Part shown: positions 33,635 to 42,306 of the stretch, one piece after another
Numbering within the stretch: the stretch's first letter is position 1
How the letters are laid out: each line of letters begins with the position of its first letter
Assembly: GCF_042646065.1 (NCBI RefSeq)
Contig: NZ_JBHRTA010000062.1
Location: 124,001-188,000 of the forward strand
Length of the DNA: 64,000 bases
Reading direction: 5' to 3'
From: Parapedobacter deserti
GTDB taxonomy: Bacteria; Bacteroidota; Bacteroidia; Sphingobacteriales; Sphingobacteriaceae
Made by a program: the position numbers and the translations under genes
Notes under the pieces: generated by a model
Told to the model about the DNA's origin: nothing
Databases searched by the model: none
Seen by the model: the letters and a program-made list of their open reading frames with translations, nothing else

Positions 33635-35473
33635 TTAGTTCCAACCCTGTGTTTGTGAAAGAGTATAGCCACGCTCCTGGTATTGGACGATTTGAGCCTG
33701 TCCTACAGGTGCCATATATACCCGATCATCGAAAGCATTTCGGTTAGCCGCACTCTCTATCATAAAGAACCCGACCATATTTGCGGCATTGTTACCATTG
33801 TATGTAACGATTGTTCCGTCCTGTTTCTTGACTTTCAATAGTCCGACGTAACTTTCCGTCAGGAAACCCGGTACTTCGCTTGGAATATCGACCCATACGC
33901 CAAGAAAATAATCGGGATTTCGACTGAAATCCATATATTGGATTTTTCGCCAGCGCTTAAGGTCCAACAATCTTGAATACTCCCAGAAAAACTCCATCCG
34001 GCGTTCCCTCCGTATCTCCCAAATTAGCGGAGACACATCAGGATCGCGAGCTGGATCAACGGGCAACCGACCTAACTGTAGGGGCGCAGTTTTTTTCACG
34101 CCTTTTGAAATCGCTACATCATCTAACGGTCGATTGCGAATTGCATTGACCGAGCGATCCAAGTCTTCCTGGGTTACTGCAGCACCGCCAAAGAACTCTG
34201 CAAGTACAGCTTTCGCCTCTAACCAATTGAGCACAACTTCTGCAAGCCGTATTACGGGAGCATCGTTAGTGTTGGTATTGCTGCCCCAAGCAGGAGGATA
34301 AGTGCCTCCGATGTAGTTCAACGCTTCTCTTGATACAAATTTGTAAGTATATAGCAATGAAGAAGCCGGCGTGTGCGGGCGATCTATGAACGTGGCTTCA
34401 AATCGCGGATCTCGGGTTAACGCCAAGTCTTTGGGTGAAAAACTATCTGCGTCCTCAACGCTCGAATTTTGCCAAACCTCTCCATCATTGCAAATAAAGG
34501 ATTTCACGAGCACCAAATTCGCCGCTGCGCCTTGCCCTTCCGTGCCGTTGTTGTACGAGCCAATATGATGGGTAACCCCCAATCCAGCGTCGTATGCGCG
34601 ATACATAATCACTTCCCTGTTGTTTGCCAAATTTTCGGAAGCAAAAAGGCTTTTGAAATCACTTGTAAACGAATAAGGTCCGTTCATTGCAAACTCGGCA
34701 GCTTCGACGGCCAGTTCTAAGTAGCGCTTCGCCCGCTCTGCACTCAAGTCATGATAATGTTGAAACGTGCCTTCAAAAAGCATCAGCCGAGCGATGAACG
34801 ACGCGGCAATATACTTATTCAATACGTTAGCCCCGTCATTGAGCCGGATATTATCCATCACGAACCTAAAGTCATTATAAACGTGGTCCATGACGACCCC
34901 ACGATCGTCTCTGTCCTTATAGAGTTCGTCCCAGTCATTGTCTGCAACTTCAGCTCCATAGTAAGGTACATCTCCAAATACGCTCACCAACCTACTGTAT
35001 TCGAAGCCTCTGAAAAAGCGGGCAACGGCAAGCCAATGATTATAAGCATCAGGTGTAAGATTAGCTTGCGCAACATTCTCCAGTCGATTTATAAACACGT
35101 TCGATTTGCGCACCCATGCGAAATTCCAATTGGGCCCAGCATATTGGGTCAGCCATGCCGCTCCCTCAGTTGTTGCACCTCGACTCGTCGGCACATTGTT
35201 CTCAAAATGCCCTTGCACATTTCTGCTTGTAAGGTCATCAGAAAACGTATACCCTCGGACGGGGGTATAGTCCACGCCCCAAGTATTATTATACCCCACA
35301 AAATACTGGGGGTAAAACCCGTTTGCGAATAAACGGATGTCCGTTTCGTTCCGCCAAAAGTTATCATCTACCGGCTGCGTTAAAGGTGGCCGGTCCAATA
35401 TGTTATCGCTACACGCAGCAAATATCAAGCTCGATGCAAAAACGCTATATAAGAATCTATATGAACTTTTCAT
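33635..35473 (-). CDS. SusD/RagB-type lipoprotein (second pair of the locus)
   Basis: Surface lipoprotein of 612 residues, larger than most SusD proteins. The signal is MKSSYRFLYSVFASSLIFAAC with Cys 21. Family motifs include HWLAVARFFRGFEYSRLVSVFGDVPYY (about residues 145-171), PVIRLAEVVLNWLEAKAVLAEF (about 405-426) and WEIRRERRMEFFWEYSRLLDLKRW (about 484-507). It is 11 bases after its SusC partner and precedes the GH9 fusion. It probably binds the murein-derived or hexosamine ligand at the cell surface. Confidence 0.93.
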   Translation of the reverse strand: MKSSYRFLYSVFASSLIFAACSDNILDRPPLTQPVDDNFWRNETDIRLFANGFYPQYFVGYNNTWGVDYTPVRGYTFSDDLTSRNVQGHFENNVPTSRGATTEGAAWLTQYAGPNWNFAWVRKSNVFINRLENVAQANLTPDAYNHWLAVARFFRGFEYSRLVSVFGDVPYYGAEVADNDWDELYKDRDDRGVVMDHVYNDFRFVMDNIRLNDGANVLNKYIAASFIARLMLFEGTFQHYHDLSAERAKRYLELAVEAAEFAMNGPYSFTSDFKSLFASENLANNREVIMYRAYDAGLGVTHHIGSYNNGTEGQGAAANLVLVKSFICNDGEVWQNSSVEDADSFSPKDLALTRDPRFEATFIDRPHTPASSLLYTYKFVSREALNYIGGTYPPAWGSNTNTNDAPVIRLAEVVLNWLEAKAVLAEFFGGAAVTQEDLDRSVNAIRNRPLDDVAISKGVKKTAPLQLGRLPVDPARDPDVSPLIWEIRRERRMEFFWEYSRLLDLKRWRKIQYMDFSRNPDYFLGVWVDIPSEVPGFLTESYVGLLKVKKQDGTIVTYNGNNAANMVGFFMIESAANRNAFDDRVYMAPVGQAQIVQYQERGYTLSQTQGWN

Positions 35474-35484
35474 CTTTTATATTT

Positions 35485-38400
35485 TTAAAAATCCAACTGA
35501 ACACCGAACGATGCACTCTTAAAGGTAGGGATACCTACACCAGTTCGATCTAGGTTATAGTTCTGATCATTCCACATGGAATACCCCGCAATTTCCTCCG
35601 GATCGATGGGCAATCCGCCAAGTCTATCCCATGTCAGAATGTTTTCCAATGCAACATACACACGTAGCGAATTGACTCCTATGCGTTGCAACGGAGCTCT
35701 TGGCAACGAATAACCTAAGGTCAAATTTTTCAGACGTAAATAGGACATATCTAACAGATAGCGGTCCTGAATCTGCATATTATTGGTCGAATTACTACCT
35801 GCATTGTTATATGCGGCAGGATAAAAAGCACCCGTATTCTCCGGCGTCCAATAATTATCTACAATCGCGGCAGGCATTGCTCCGTCTGAAGCGTGGAATC
35901 CTGGAATCGCTAAAAAGCCCTGTCCCCACACCTGACGGCTTCCGATTCCTTGAAAGAAAACTGAGAAATCGAATCCTTTGAAATCTGCTCCCAAACGGAA
36001 ACCGTATTCGTGACGTGGCGTTGAATTGCCAATAATTTCTAAATCACCATGGTTACTCAAAAGCGTACTGCCGTTGTCAAGCTCGCCATCGCCGTTTACG
36101 TCGACAAACTTCACATCGCCAGGGCCGAAAAAGAAATCCGCGCTGTTTTGCAAAAACACCTGGTAGACGGGCTTCTCTCCGTTTGGTCCGGGTTTCAGTT
36201 TATAGGCTCTCCGCCCAGCGTATTTTGCACTTTCCGCTTCCGTTAGTGTAATCAGTTGCAAGTTGCCATCCGAATCGAGCTCAAAATCATCCATTTGGTA
36301 CAACCGGTCCGTACGGTAGCCCCATATCTCTCCAATCGTCCTGCCTACATAGTTGCCGTTCACACTTTCTGTAGAGCCATATGCGGTAATGGTTTGCCTT
36401 GCATCCGCCAAATTTGCCCGAGCATTAATGGTGAGCCCGTTGTCAAATCGGTGGCCAAAATCGATGGCAAACTCCCACCCCCTTGTGCGAAGGGAACCGA
36501 AATTGCCTTGCGGCGCTCCAGTACCGAACGTAGCCGGGACCCCTTCAGCCGGGACAATCGCGTTCTTCATATCATTTCGGAACCAGTCAAAGGTGAAACC
36601 AAATTTATTATTGAAGAACCGCGCATCAACCCCTAGATTCAGATCTACTTTCTGTTGCCAAGTAATTGACGCCGATACCGCATTCGGCGTACCAACGAAA
36701 TTGGCTCTTGTACCATCTGCGCTAATCCAAGTAGACTGGCCGGTAGACATAGTTGGCACGTACAAGTCATTCCGTACTTGTTGGTCACCCACTTTGCCCC
36801 AGGACCCTCTGAATTTCAGTTGATCGACTACATTCCGTGACCAAGCCATAAAATTTTCCTCGCTTAAAACCCATCCCGCGGAGAACGAAGGGAACCAACG
36901 CCATTTCAAGTCGGTGGGGAACTTAGAAGAACCATCGTATCGCACGTTCGCTTCCACTAAATACTTATTTCTATATGCGTAGTTTACACGACCGAAATAA
37001 CCCAGTTGTGCCTCCCAAAATTCACCGCCACCGCCGGTCCAAGTACCGATGCCGTAGGGAAACTGCGGGTTAACAATATCTGTCAAGTTGGTCACCTGTG
37101 TAAAATGGTTGGCCCAATTGTCCGTTACCCGGTTCAGACCCAGCATGAATTTGAAATGGCTATCGTCGTTCAAGTCTAGGTTATAGGTAGTGAACGCATT
37201 AACTGTATGCTTGTACAAATTCTCTGATCGCTGATAGATGTGATCGGGCGCCGCGCCGGGGCCGGTATAGGTATGGTGCGGCAGGTCGTATGCGCGCATA
37301 GCATGCGGATCCGAACTGGATACAACCTGTCCCTCGCGATTTACGTATACTGGATTTCCGCTTGCATCGTTTCTGGCCACCGCCGCCACCCATGAATCAC
37401 GCATGGTGTATTTTGTTCCGGGCCTATGGCGTATCTCTTCCTGATTGGCGAAGGTATAATCTATATCAACCGTCCAATTATCCATAATGTTAATAGTGGT
37501 GCCGAGACTTAAGTTTAAGTAATTGTGCTTCCAACTCGCCGTATTAGCCGCTGCCGCTTCGCTAGCTGGGCTACGGATAGGGTCGCCGTTTTCGTCATTA
37601 CCAAGCGGATAAAGCGAGCTCCATCGATAAAGATATAACCAAGGATCAGCCGTAGTCGAATTTGTTACATAAGGATACTGCTTATCGCGCTGCGAAAACA
37701 ATACTCCAGCACGAGCGGTCACATATTTATTAATTTCACTATTAACCCGTAAAGACGCATTATAGCGAGAGAACTTATCCACTTTAGCTGGTTTAAACAT
37801 GCCGCTTTGATCTAGCAGCCCTAACCCAAGGTTATAAGAAGTCTTGCCAGAAGTACCTCCTACTGTCACATTATGCTGTTGTGTCGGCGCCCACTCTCTT
37901 ACCATAGCCTCATAGGGGTCATACGTGCGGACACCGAATTTGAAGTTCCGGGTCGGATCGAAATACCAGTCCCTTCCGTACACTGTAGGGTCGTCCACCC
38001 CTATGGTCTTCCCATACTTCTCTTTCCACTCTACAGCTCGTATCCAACTTTCTCGATCTACCTTGTAAAAAGCCCCGGCCACATTGCCGCCCACACGCTC
38101 CACTGCATCAACAGTATACTTTAAAGCGTTAACATCGCCCATTTTCAACTCCTTCCAGGGATTTTGCCAAGAGAAGTTATTGGTATAGTTCACGCTGACC
38201 CGATCCTGGTTCGTGCCCTTTTTAGAGGTAATCAAAATCACCCCGAAAGTCGCTTTTGAACCATAGATGGCCGTAGATGCTGCATCCTTCAAAACCGTTA
38301 TCGATTCGACATCATTAGGATTGACCAATTGGATACTAGGTATTTCTACGTTATCCAACAAAATCAATGGCTGGGCACCTCCTGCAAAGGAACCGATTTG

Positions 38401-38988
38401 TCCCCTGATTCGTATCCGGGGATCGGATCCGACTTCTCCGCTAGGAATAACAACGTTCAAACCGGGTGCAGCACCCTGAATAGCCCTGCCGATATCCGCA
38501 ATTGGGCGCGCTTCGAGGTTTTCCTTAACACTGATTGTAGAAATGGCTCCCGTAACATTCCCCCGGCGCTGACTGCCATAGCCGACCACCACAACTTCGT
38601 CCAGGCTTTGATCTCCTGCCTCCAACATCACGTTAAGATTGGGCCCTGTCACTTCCACGTTCTTCGCTGAATATCCAATCATTGTAAATCGCAGTGTACT
38701 TCCGATCTCCGCCGAAATCCTGAAGTTTCCTTCGTCATCTGTGCTAGTCGCCGTTGTTTTTCCGACCACCGACACACTTACGCCAGGTAATGGAACTCCA
38801 TCAGCCGCGGTAACTCTCCCAGCGATGGTCTGCTGGGCATCTTTCCTGAGGATGCCATCCTCAAATACTTTTTTAGGGCCCGAATGATTACTTGTCCCCG
38901 GTATCTCGGCAAAGGCGAGGGTGCCAAGGGGAATGCTAAGAGCAATCATCATCGAGAACTGTACTAATTTTCTCATGGTGTAACGCAT
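35485..38988 (-). CDS. SusC/RagA-type TonB-dependent transporter (second pair of the locus)
   Basis: Outer-membrane transporter of 1167 residues. ATG 38988 gives MRYTMRKLVQFSMM; the ATG at 38976 (MRKLVQFSMMIALSIPLG) may be the true signal-peptide start. A regulatory-like Ig domain (IAGRVTAADGVPLPGVSVSVVG), the linker LDEVVVVGYGSQRRGNVTGA and the plug motif SITVLKDAASTAIYGSKATFGVILIT are all clear. The barrel ends ASFGVQLDF. It follows namZ by about 40 bases, so the two are one transcription unit under the motif at 40349. Confidence 0.94.
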   Translation of the reverse strand: MRYTMRKLVQFSMMIALSIPLGTLAFAEIPGTSNHSGPKKVFEDGILRKDAQQTIAGRVTAADGVPLPGVSVSVVGKTTATSTDDEGNFRISAEIGSTLRFTMIGYSAKNVEVTGPNLNVMLEAGDQSLDEVVVVGYGSQRRGNVTGAISTISVKENLEARPIADIGRAIQGAAPGLNVVIPSGEVGSDPRIRIRGQIGSFAGGAQPLILLDNVEIPSIQLVNPNDVESITVLKDAASTAIYGSKATFGVILITSKKGTNQDRVSVNYTNNFSWQNPWKELKMGDVNALKYTVDAVERVGGNVAGAFYKVDRESWIRAVEWKEKYGKTIGVDDPTVYGRDWYFDPTRNFKFGVRTYDPYEAMVREWAPTQQHNVTVGGTSGKTSYNLGLGLLDQSGMFKPAKVDKFSRYNASLRVNSEINKYVTARAGVLFSQRDKQYPYVTNSTTADPWLYLYRWSSLYPLGNDENGDPIRSPASEAAAANTASWKHNYLNLSLGTTINIMDNWTVDIDYTFANQEEIRHRPGTKYTMRDSWVAAVARNDASGNPVYVNREGQVVSSSDPHAMRAYDLPHHTYTGPGAAPDHIYQRSENLYKHTVNAFTTYNLDLNDDSHFKFMLGLNRVTDNWANHFTQVTNLTDIVNPQFPYGIGTWTGGGGEFWEAQLGYFGRVNYAYRNKYLVEANVRYDGSSKFPTDLKWRWFPSFSAGWVLSEENFMAWSRNVVDQLKFRGSWGKVGDQQVRNDLYVPTMSTGQSTWISADGTRANFVGTPNAVSASITWQQKVDLNLGVDARFFNNKFGFTFDWFRNDMKNAIVPAEGVPATFGTGAPQGNFGSLRTRGWEFAIDFGHRFDNGLTINARANLADARQTITAYGSTESVNGNYVGRTIGEIWGYRTDRLYQMDDFELDSDGNLQLITLTEAESAKYAGRRAYKLKPGPNGEKPVYQVFLQNSADFFFGPGDVKFVDVNGDGELDNGSTLLSNHGDLEIIGNSTPRHEYGFRLGADFKGFDFSVFFQGIGSRQVWGQGFLAIPGFHASDGAMPAAIVDNYWTPENTGAFYPAAYNNAGSNSTNNMQIQDRYLLDMSYLRLKNLTLGYSLPRAPLQRIGVNSLRVYVALENILTWDRLGGLPIDPEEIAGYSMWNDQNYNLDRTGVGIPTFKSASFGVQLDF

Positions 38989-39029
38989 TTAGTTTATATA
39001 ATGCAATTGGTAGTTAGCAACTACTAGTC

Positions 39030-40265
39030 TTATTCAAAATCAGAATATAATAAGTATTTCTTCCGCATCGTTTTGTACGTTGCCAGATCAGCGGCCCATG
39101 ATGCCTTGATCTGTTCTTCGGTTTCCCCAGCAATGATTTGCTTGCGCAGCTCGTCCGTACCGGCCAGCTTGTCGAAGAAATCAGGTCGGACGAAAAATTT
39201 GTCCTTAAACGGCGCCTTTTGGTAAAAATCAATCAAGTATTTCAGTGTGAAGGTCTGATCTTGCGGATCTAAGCTACGCAGATCAAGCCCATAGCATGTT
39301 TTGCCTTGCTGTTCTACGTGTGCGGCCATGCCCGGGCGTGAACTCGGGGTAAAAATAAACTTTCCAAAAACCGGATCTGGGTAACCCAACACCTGAAAAG
39401 GCCAGTCCGTTCCGCGGCCCACGCTGATATCCGTTCCCTCAAAAAGGCAGAGCGACATGTACAGCCGTACCGATAAATGGTTGGGAAGACTCGGGGAAGG
39501 GATCACGGGCAGTTCGTATGGTGTGCCGTGATGATAGTTTTGCACGGTGATGACTTCGAGGTCGCATTGGGCCCCGCCATCTAGCCATCGCTCACCATTG
39601 ATCATTTTCGCCAACTCACCCACCGTTAGTCCGTGGATCATCGCAATTTTGTGATAGCTCACGTTAGATTTAAATTTATCATCTTTCCGTACAGGGCCGT
39701 CTACCTGATCTCCGTTAGGATTTGGACGGTCCAGTACAATCAGCTTCTTCCCATGTGTGGCACACAGCTGCATCACTCGATGCATGGAAGTGATATACGT
39801 ATAAAAACGAGCACCGACATCTTGCAGATCAAAGATCATCACGTCCACTGAAGCAACGATGGAATCTGCTTTCTCGTTTTTTCCATACAATGAGTACAAT
39901 GGCAAGCCCGTCTGTTCGTCCACCTCGTTAGATACCTTCTCGCCGCGTTCAATATCGCCCCGGAAACCATGTTCGGGCGCAAAGGCGAACTTCAGATCCA
40001 CGCCTTCGCGAAATAGTACATCCACCACGTGTTCCTTTTCCGGTCCGACAATTGACGTTTGGTTTCCCATGAGGCCTACTTTCTTGCCCTCCAGTAGGGG
40101 AAGATATCGATCGAGTTGATCGGCCCCGGTGAGTAAAGTCGAATCGTTAACTTCCGCTGCATTTTGGCTATTTGACTTCGCAGACTGTCCGCACGCCTGG
40201 AAAATAATTAGGCCTAGGCAGCCCCACAATAATCCCATAAATCGCAAGTGTATAATTTTTCTCAT
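39030..40265 (-). CDS. namZ: Exo-beta-N-acetylmuramidase, NamZ family (DUF1343), lipoprotein
   Basis: NamZ enzymes release MurNAc from the non-reducing end of peptidoglycan fragments. ATG 40265 (MRKIIHLRFM) is used instead of GTG 40271. The lipoprotein Cys follows LIIFQA near residue 25. DUF1343 signatures: GLMGNQTSIVG (about residue 66), the catalytic-Glu motif FAPEHGFRGD (about residue 100), FDLQDVGARFYTYI, LDRPNPNG and SVGRGTDWPFQ. It has 411 residues, the normal length. It heads a unit with SusC/D, the GH9 fusion, a deacetylase, murQ and a symporter, which fits MurNAc release and use. Confidence 0.92.
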   Translation of the reverse strand: MRKIIHLRFMGLLWGCLGLIIFQACGQSAKSNSQNAAEVNDSTLLTGADQLDRYLPLLEGKKVGLMGNQTSIVGPEKEHVVDVLFREGVDLKFAFAPEHGFRGDIERGEKVSNEVDEQTGLPLYSLYGKNEKADSIVASVDVMIFDLQDVGARFYTYITSMHRVMQLCATHGKKLIVLDRPNPNGDQVDGPVRKDDKFKSNVSYHKIAMIHGLTVGELAKMINGERWLDGGAQCDLEVITVQNYHHGTPYELPVIPSPSLPNHLSVRLYMSLCLFEGTDISVGRGTDWPFQVLGYPDPVFGKFIFTPSSRPGMAAHVEQQGKTCYGLDLRSLDPQDQTFTLKYLIDFYQKAPFKDKFFVRPDFFDKLAGTDELRKQIIAGETEEQIKASWAADLATYKTMRKKYLLYSDFE

Positions 40266-40320
40266 CGTCACTGAAATTTCTACATGTTCCGTTTACTGTG
40301 GTTTATCTCAATTAGTCATA

Positions 40321-40366
40321 CAAGTATAAAAACAATTTTTTAAAAACGTGCATGTTAATGCATGTT
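40321..40366 (-). promoter_or_regulatory. namZ promoter -7 box with TGCATGTT direct-repeat operator
   Basis: TATACTTG (minus strand, 40321-40328) is the -7 element, 56 bases before the namZ ATG. The motif TGCATGTT-AA-TGCATGTT (read on the plus strand, 40349-40366) begins 21 bases upstream of that box, across the place of a -33 element, which is missing. The same layout recurs at 53367-53411. Confidence 0.6.
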
Positions 40367-40462
40367 TTTTTTTGAATAGACACACACCCTCAGTTCAGGC
40401 CGGCCAGTTCGATCTATTTTGTGAATTATGGACGCGGTTTTATCTAATAAGGTTTTATACTA

Positions 40463-40476
40463 TGCATAAACATGCA
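40463..40476 (-). promoter_or_regulatory. Second TGCA-N6-TGCA site upstream of namZ
   Basis: Read on the minus strand it is TGCATGTTTATGCA, the reverse orientation of the site at 40349 and 114 bases further upstream. Two sites in one 278-base gap could allow looping. The rest of the gap is AT-rich with no gene. Confidence 0.5.
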
Positions 40477-40543
40477 AGAAGAAGAAACAAATAGTGTAGT
40501 AATAAGGGCGGTAAAAGAGTCAGACTGATTATTACAATACGCA

Positions 40544-41356
40544 TCATTCTGAGTATTCATAAACGTCACAGGCTTCTTCGTCACACAACAGCCGTTTCAA
40601 CAGGGGGTCATTCAATATTTCCCTGTAATGCATCCACTTTCCCGCTACCCTAATCATTTCGTAGACCAGCCGGATACCGTGGCTATAATCCACAAACCAA
40701 TCCACATAACCGGTGTATAGCGGTTGTATGGGGCTACCATCCGATTTGTGCCATCCATAAATGGCTACCCGGTTTGGTCGTGGGTCTTTTGCCACTGCAC
40801 TGCTGATCACCACATCTTTTTTGATGCCTGCAATTAATTCTTTTCTGTCATTGCGTTGCCGTTCGATCAATTTGTGGTGCTCAACGAACGTACCGAATGT
40901 TTCCCGTTTTTCGGTTAAGGGTATAGGCTGCAGTTTGATTTTCGCCGCGGCATAGATGTCATCGACATTTTTCTTTGTTGGCAGAAAACATCGGTAGTGA
41001 CTCGCAATATCCTGCGCTGTTTGGGGTGTGAGCGGGACGCGCAGAAAACCACTACTATTGCCGATGGATAGATAAGCGGGAGAAACGTAGTACTCAGCCT
41101 TAATTACCTTCCCGTCGTCTGCTTTGATGCCTATGTCAATTCTTGAAAAACGTCGCAGGAACTTTGGAACACACCCGGTTAACAGCCTTTCCTTTAACAG
41201 CGCTTCCCTGGATGCGACTTCCCACGAATCCATTTGGTGTATCAAGCGGGCCAGCCCCATATTATGGCAACAACTTTTCGGGGTTATCATCTGCCTCGAA
41301 AACGGGGAGCAACTGACAAATGCAAACAGTGACAGGCTCATACCCAACAGCACCAA
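40544..41356 (-). CDS. Secreted lipoprotein of unknown function in the murein locus
   Basis: I do not recognise this family. Start is TTG at 41356 (MVLLGMSLSLFAFVSC); the signal is short, with a lipid-box Cys near residue 16, and no upstream ATG is in frame. The 270-residue protein has two striking conserved-looking blocks: NRVAIYGWHKSDGSPIQPLY (about residues 195-214) and YVDWFVDYSHGIRLVYE (about residues 217-233). His, Asp and Tyr residues there could form an active site. It is the last gene of the unit with SusC, SusD and a surface protein. A hydrolase or binding protein for murein peptides or sugars is only a guess. Confidence 0.75.
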   Translation of the reverse strand: MVLLGMSLSLFAFVSCSPFSRQMITPKSCCHNMGLARLIHQMDSWEVASREALLKERLLTGCVPKFLRRFSRIDIGIKADDGKVIKAEYYVSPAYLSIGNSSGFLRVPLTPQTAQDIASHYRCFLPTKKNVDDIYAAAKIKLQPIPLTEKRETFGTFVEHHKLIERQRNDRKELIAGIKKDVVISSAVAKDPRPNRVAIYGWHKSDGSPIQPLYTGYVDWFVDYSHGIRLVYEMIRVAGKWMHYREILNDPLLKRLLCDEEACDVYEYSE

Positions 41357-41416
41357 TATTGCTTTTTGGACATGAGCCTGTTTTGCAACAACCTCAATTT
41401 GTTCGCAAGCTTCAAT

Positions 41417-42283
41417 TTATAAAGCTGTAGCTACCCTTACACTAGATGTCGGTGTCGCCACGCGATAGCCTGCCAACATGTGATGATATACACGGCCAAT
41501 TGCCGCATTCCACCAATCCGAATAATTGACTATGTTTCCGGCAGCATTTTGGACTATCAGACTTCCTTGGTCTGAGCCATCCTCACCGATCAGCCTGATC
41601 CGATAGTCGATCCGCGCCGTACCTGCAGATATTTCAACCGTTTTATTTACGGTGACTGGCTCCCAGCCGGTAGCCTCCCCAAATGACACCGCATTTCCAA
41701 GGTCCGCCCACTCACTTTTTTCGCCGGTTTCATTATCCGTAATATACTGAAATTGATACTGCAACCTTAAGGGAGTCGGCACACCGGGCGTTTCATACAG
41801 AAAATTGTAAAATTTTACCCACGCTGTGGTTCCTGTATGCTCCGTGACCACTGTCGGATAAGGCACCTCGTTTTTGACAATTACCGGCGGCATGTCGAAG
41901 TCGTGGACAATCACGTTATATTTTCCTGCCGGCAAATCAAAATCCCGGTCATACGCCAGCGTCAAGCTGGATGCGGGCCCTCTATACAATTTCAGATTCA
42001 CGGTACCGGGGTTCGTTGCATAGAACTTGCCCACGGCTCCACTGGGTATGAAGTTATAGGTTGCCAAGGGAGCGGTTTCGTTGGCCAGCAGCGCACCATT
42101 CAATTCAACCTTATTGATGTTGTTGACCGTTCCTGAAGTAACAGGCACCATATAGTGAAGTTGGAATTGCGCCGTTGTCTCATCACTAATTGGAGTAGCG
42201 GGGTACTCCACTACGTTCTTTTCACAGGCTGTACAAAGAAAAGTACAGATAAGGGCTAATATTAATTTGTCTAATGTCTTCAT
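41417..42283 (-). CDS. Surface lipoprotein with DUF4397/SusE-like beta domains
   Basis: A 288-residue lipoprotein (MKTLDKLILALICTFLCTAC, Cys 20). The rest is beta-rich: NNINKVELNGALLA, VNLKLYRGPASS and LPAGKYNVIVHDFD resemble DUF4397-type Ig repeats found in surface glycan-binding proteins. It is 23 bases after the SusD-like gene and so is probably the extra binding protein of that transporter. It has no catalytic motif. The family call is by general pattern and moderate. Confidence 0.7.
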   Translation of the reverse strand: MKTLDKLILALICTFLCTACEKNVVEYPATPISDETTAQFQLHYMVPVTSGTVNNINKVELNGALLANETAPLATYNFIPSGAVGKFYATNPGTVNLKLYRGPASSLTLAYDRDFDLPAGKYNVIVHDFDMPPVIVKNEVPYPTVVTEHTGTTAWVKFYNFLYETPGVPTPLRLQYQFQYITDNETGEKSEWADLGNAVSFGEATGWEPVTVNKTVEISAGTARIDYRIRLIGEDGSDQGSLIVQNAAGNIVNYSDWWNAAIGRVYHHMLAGYRVATPTSSVRVATAL

Positions 42284-42306
42284 CTCTTATTTTTTAACAT
42301 AGTCCA

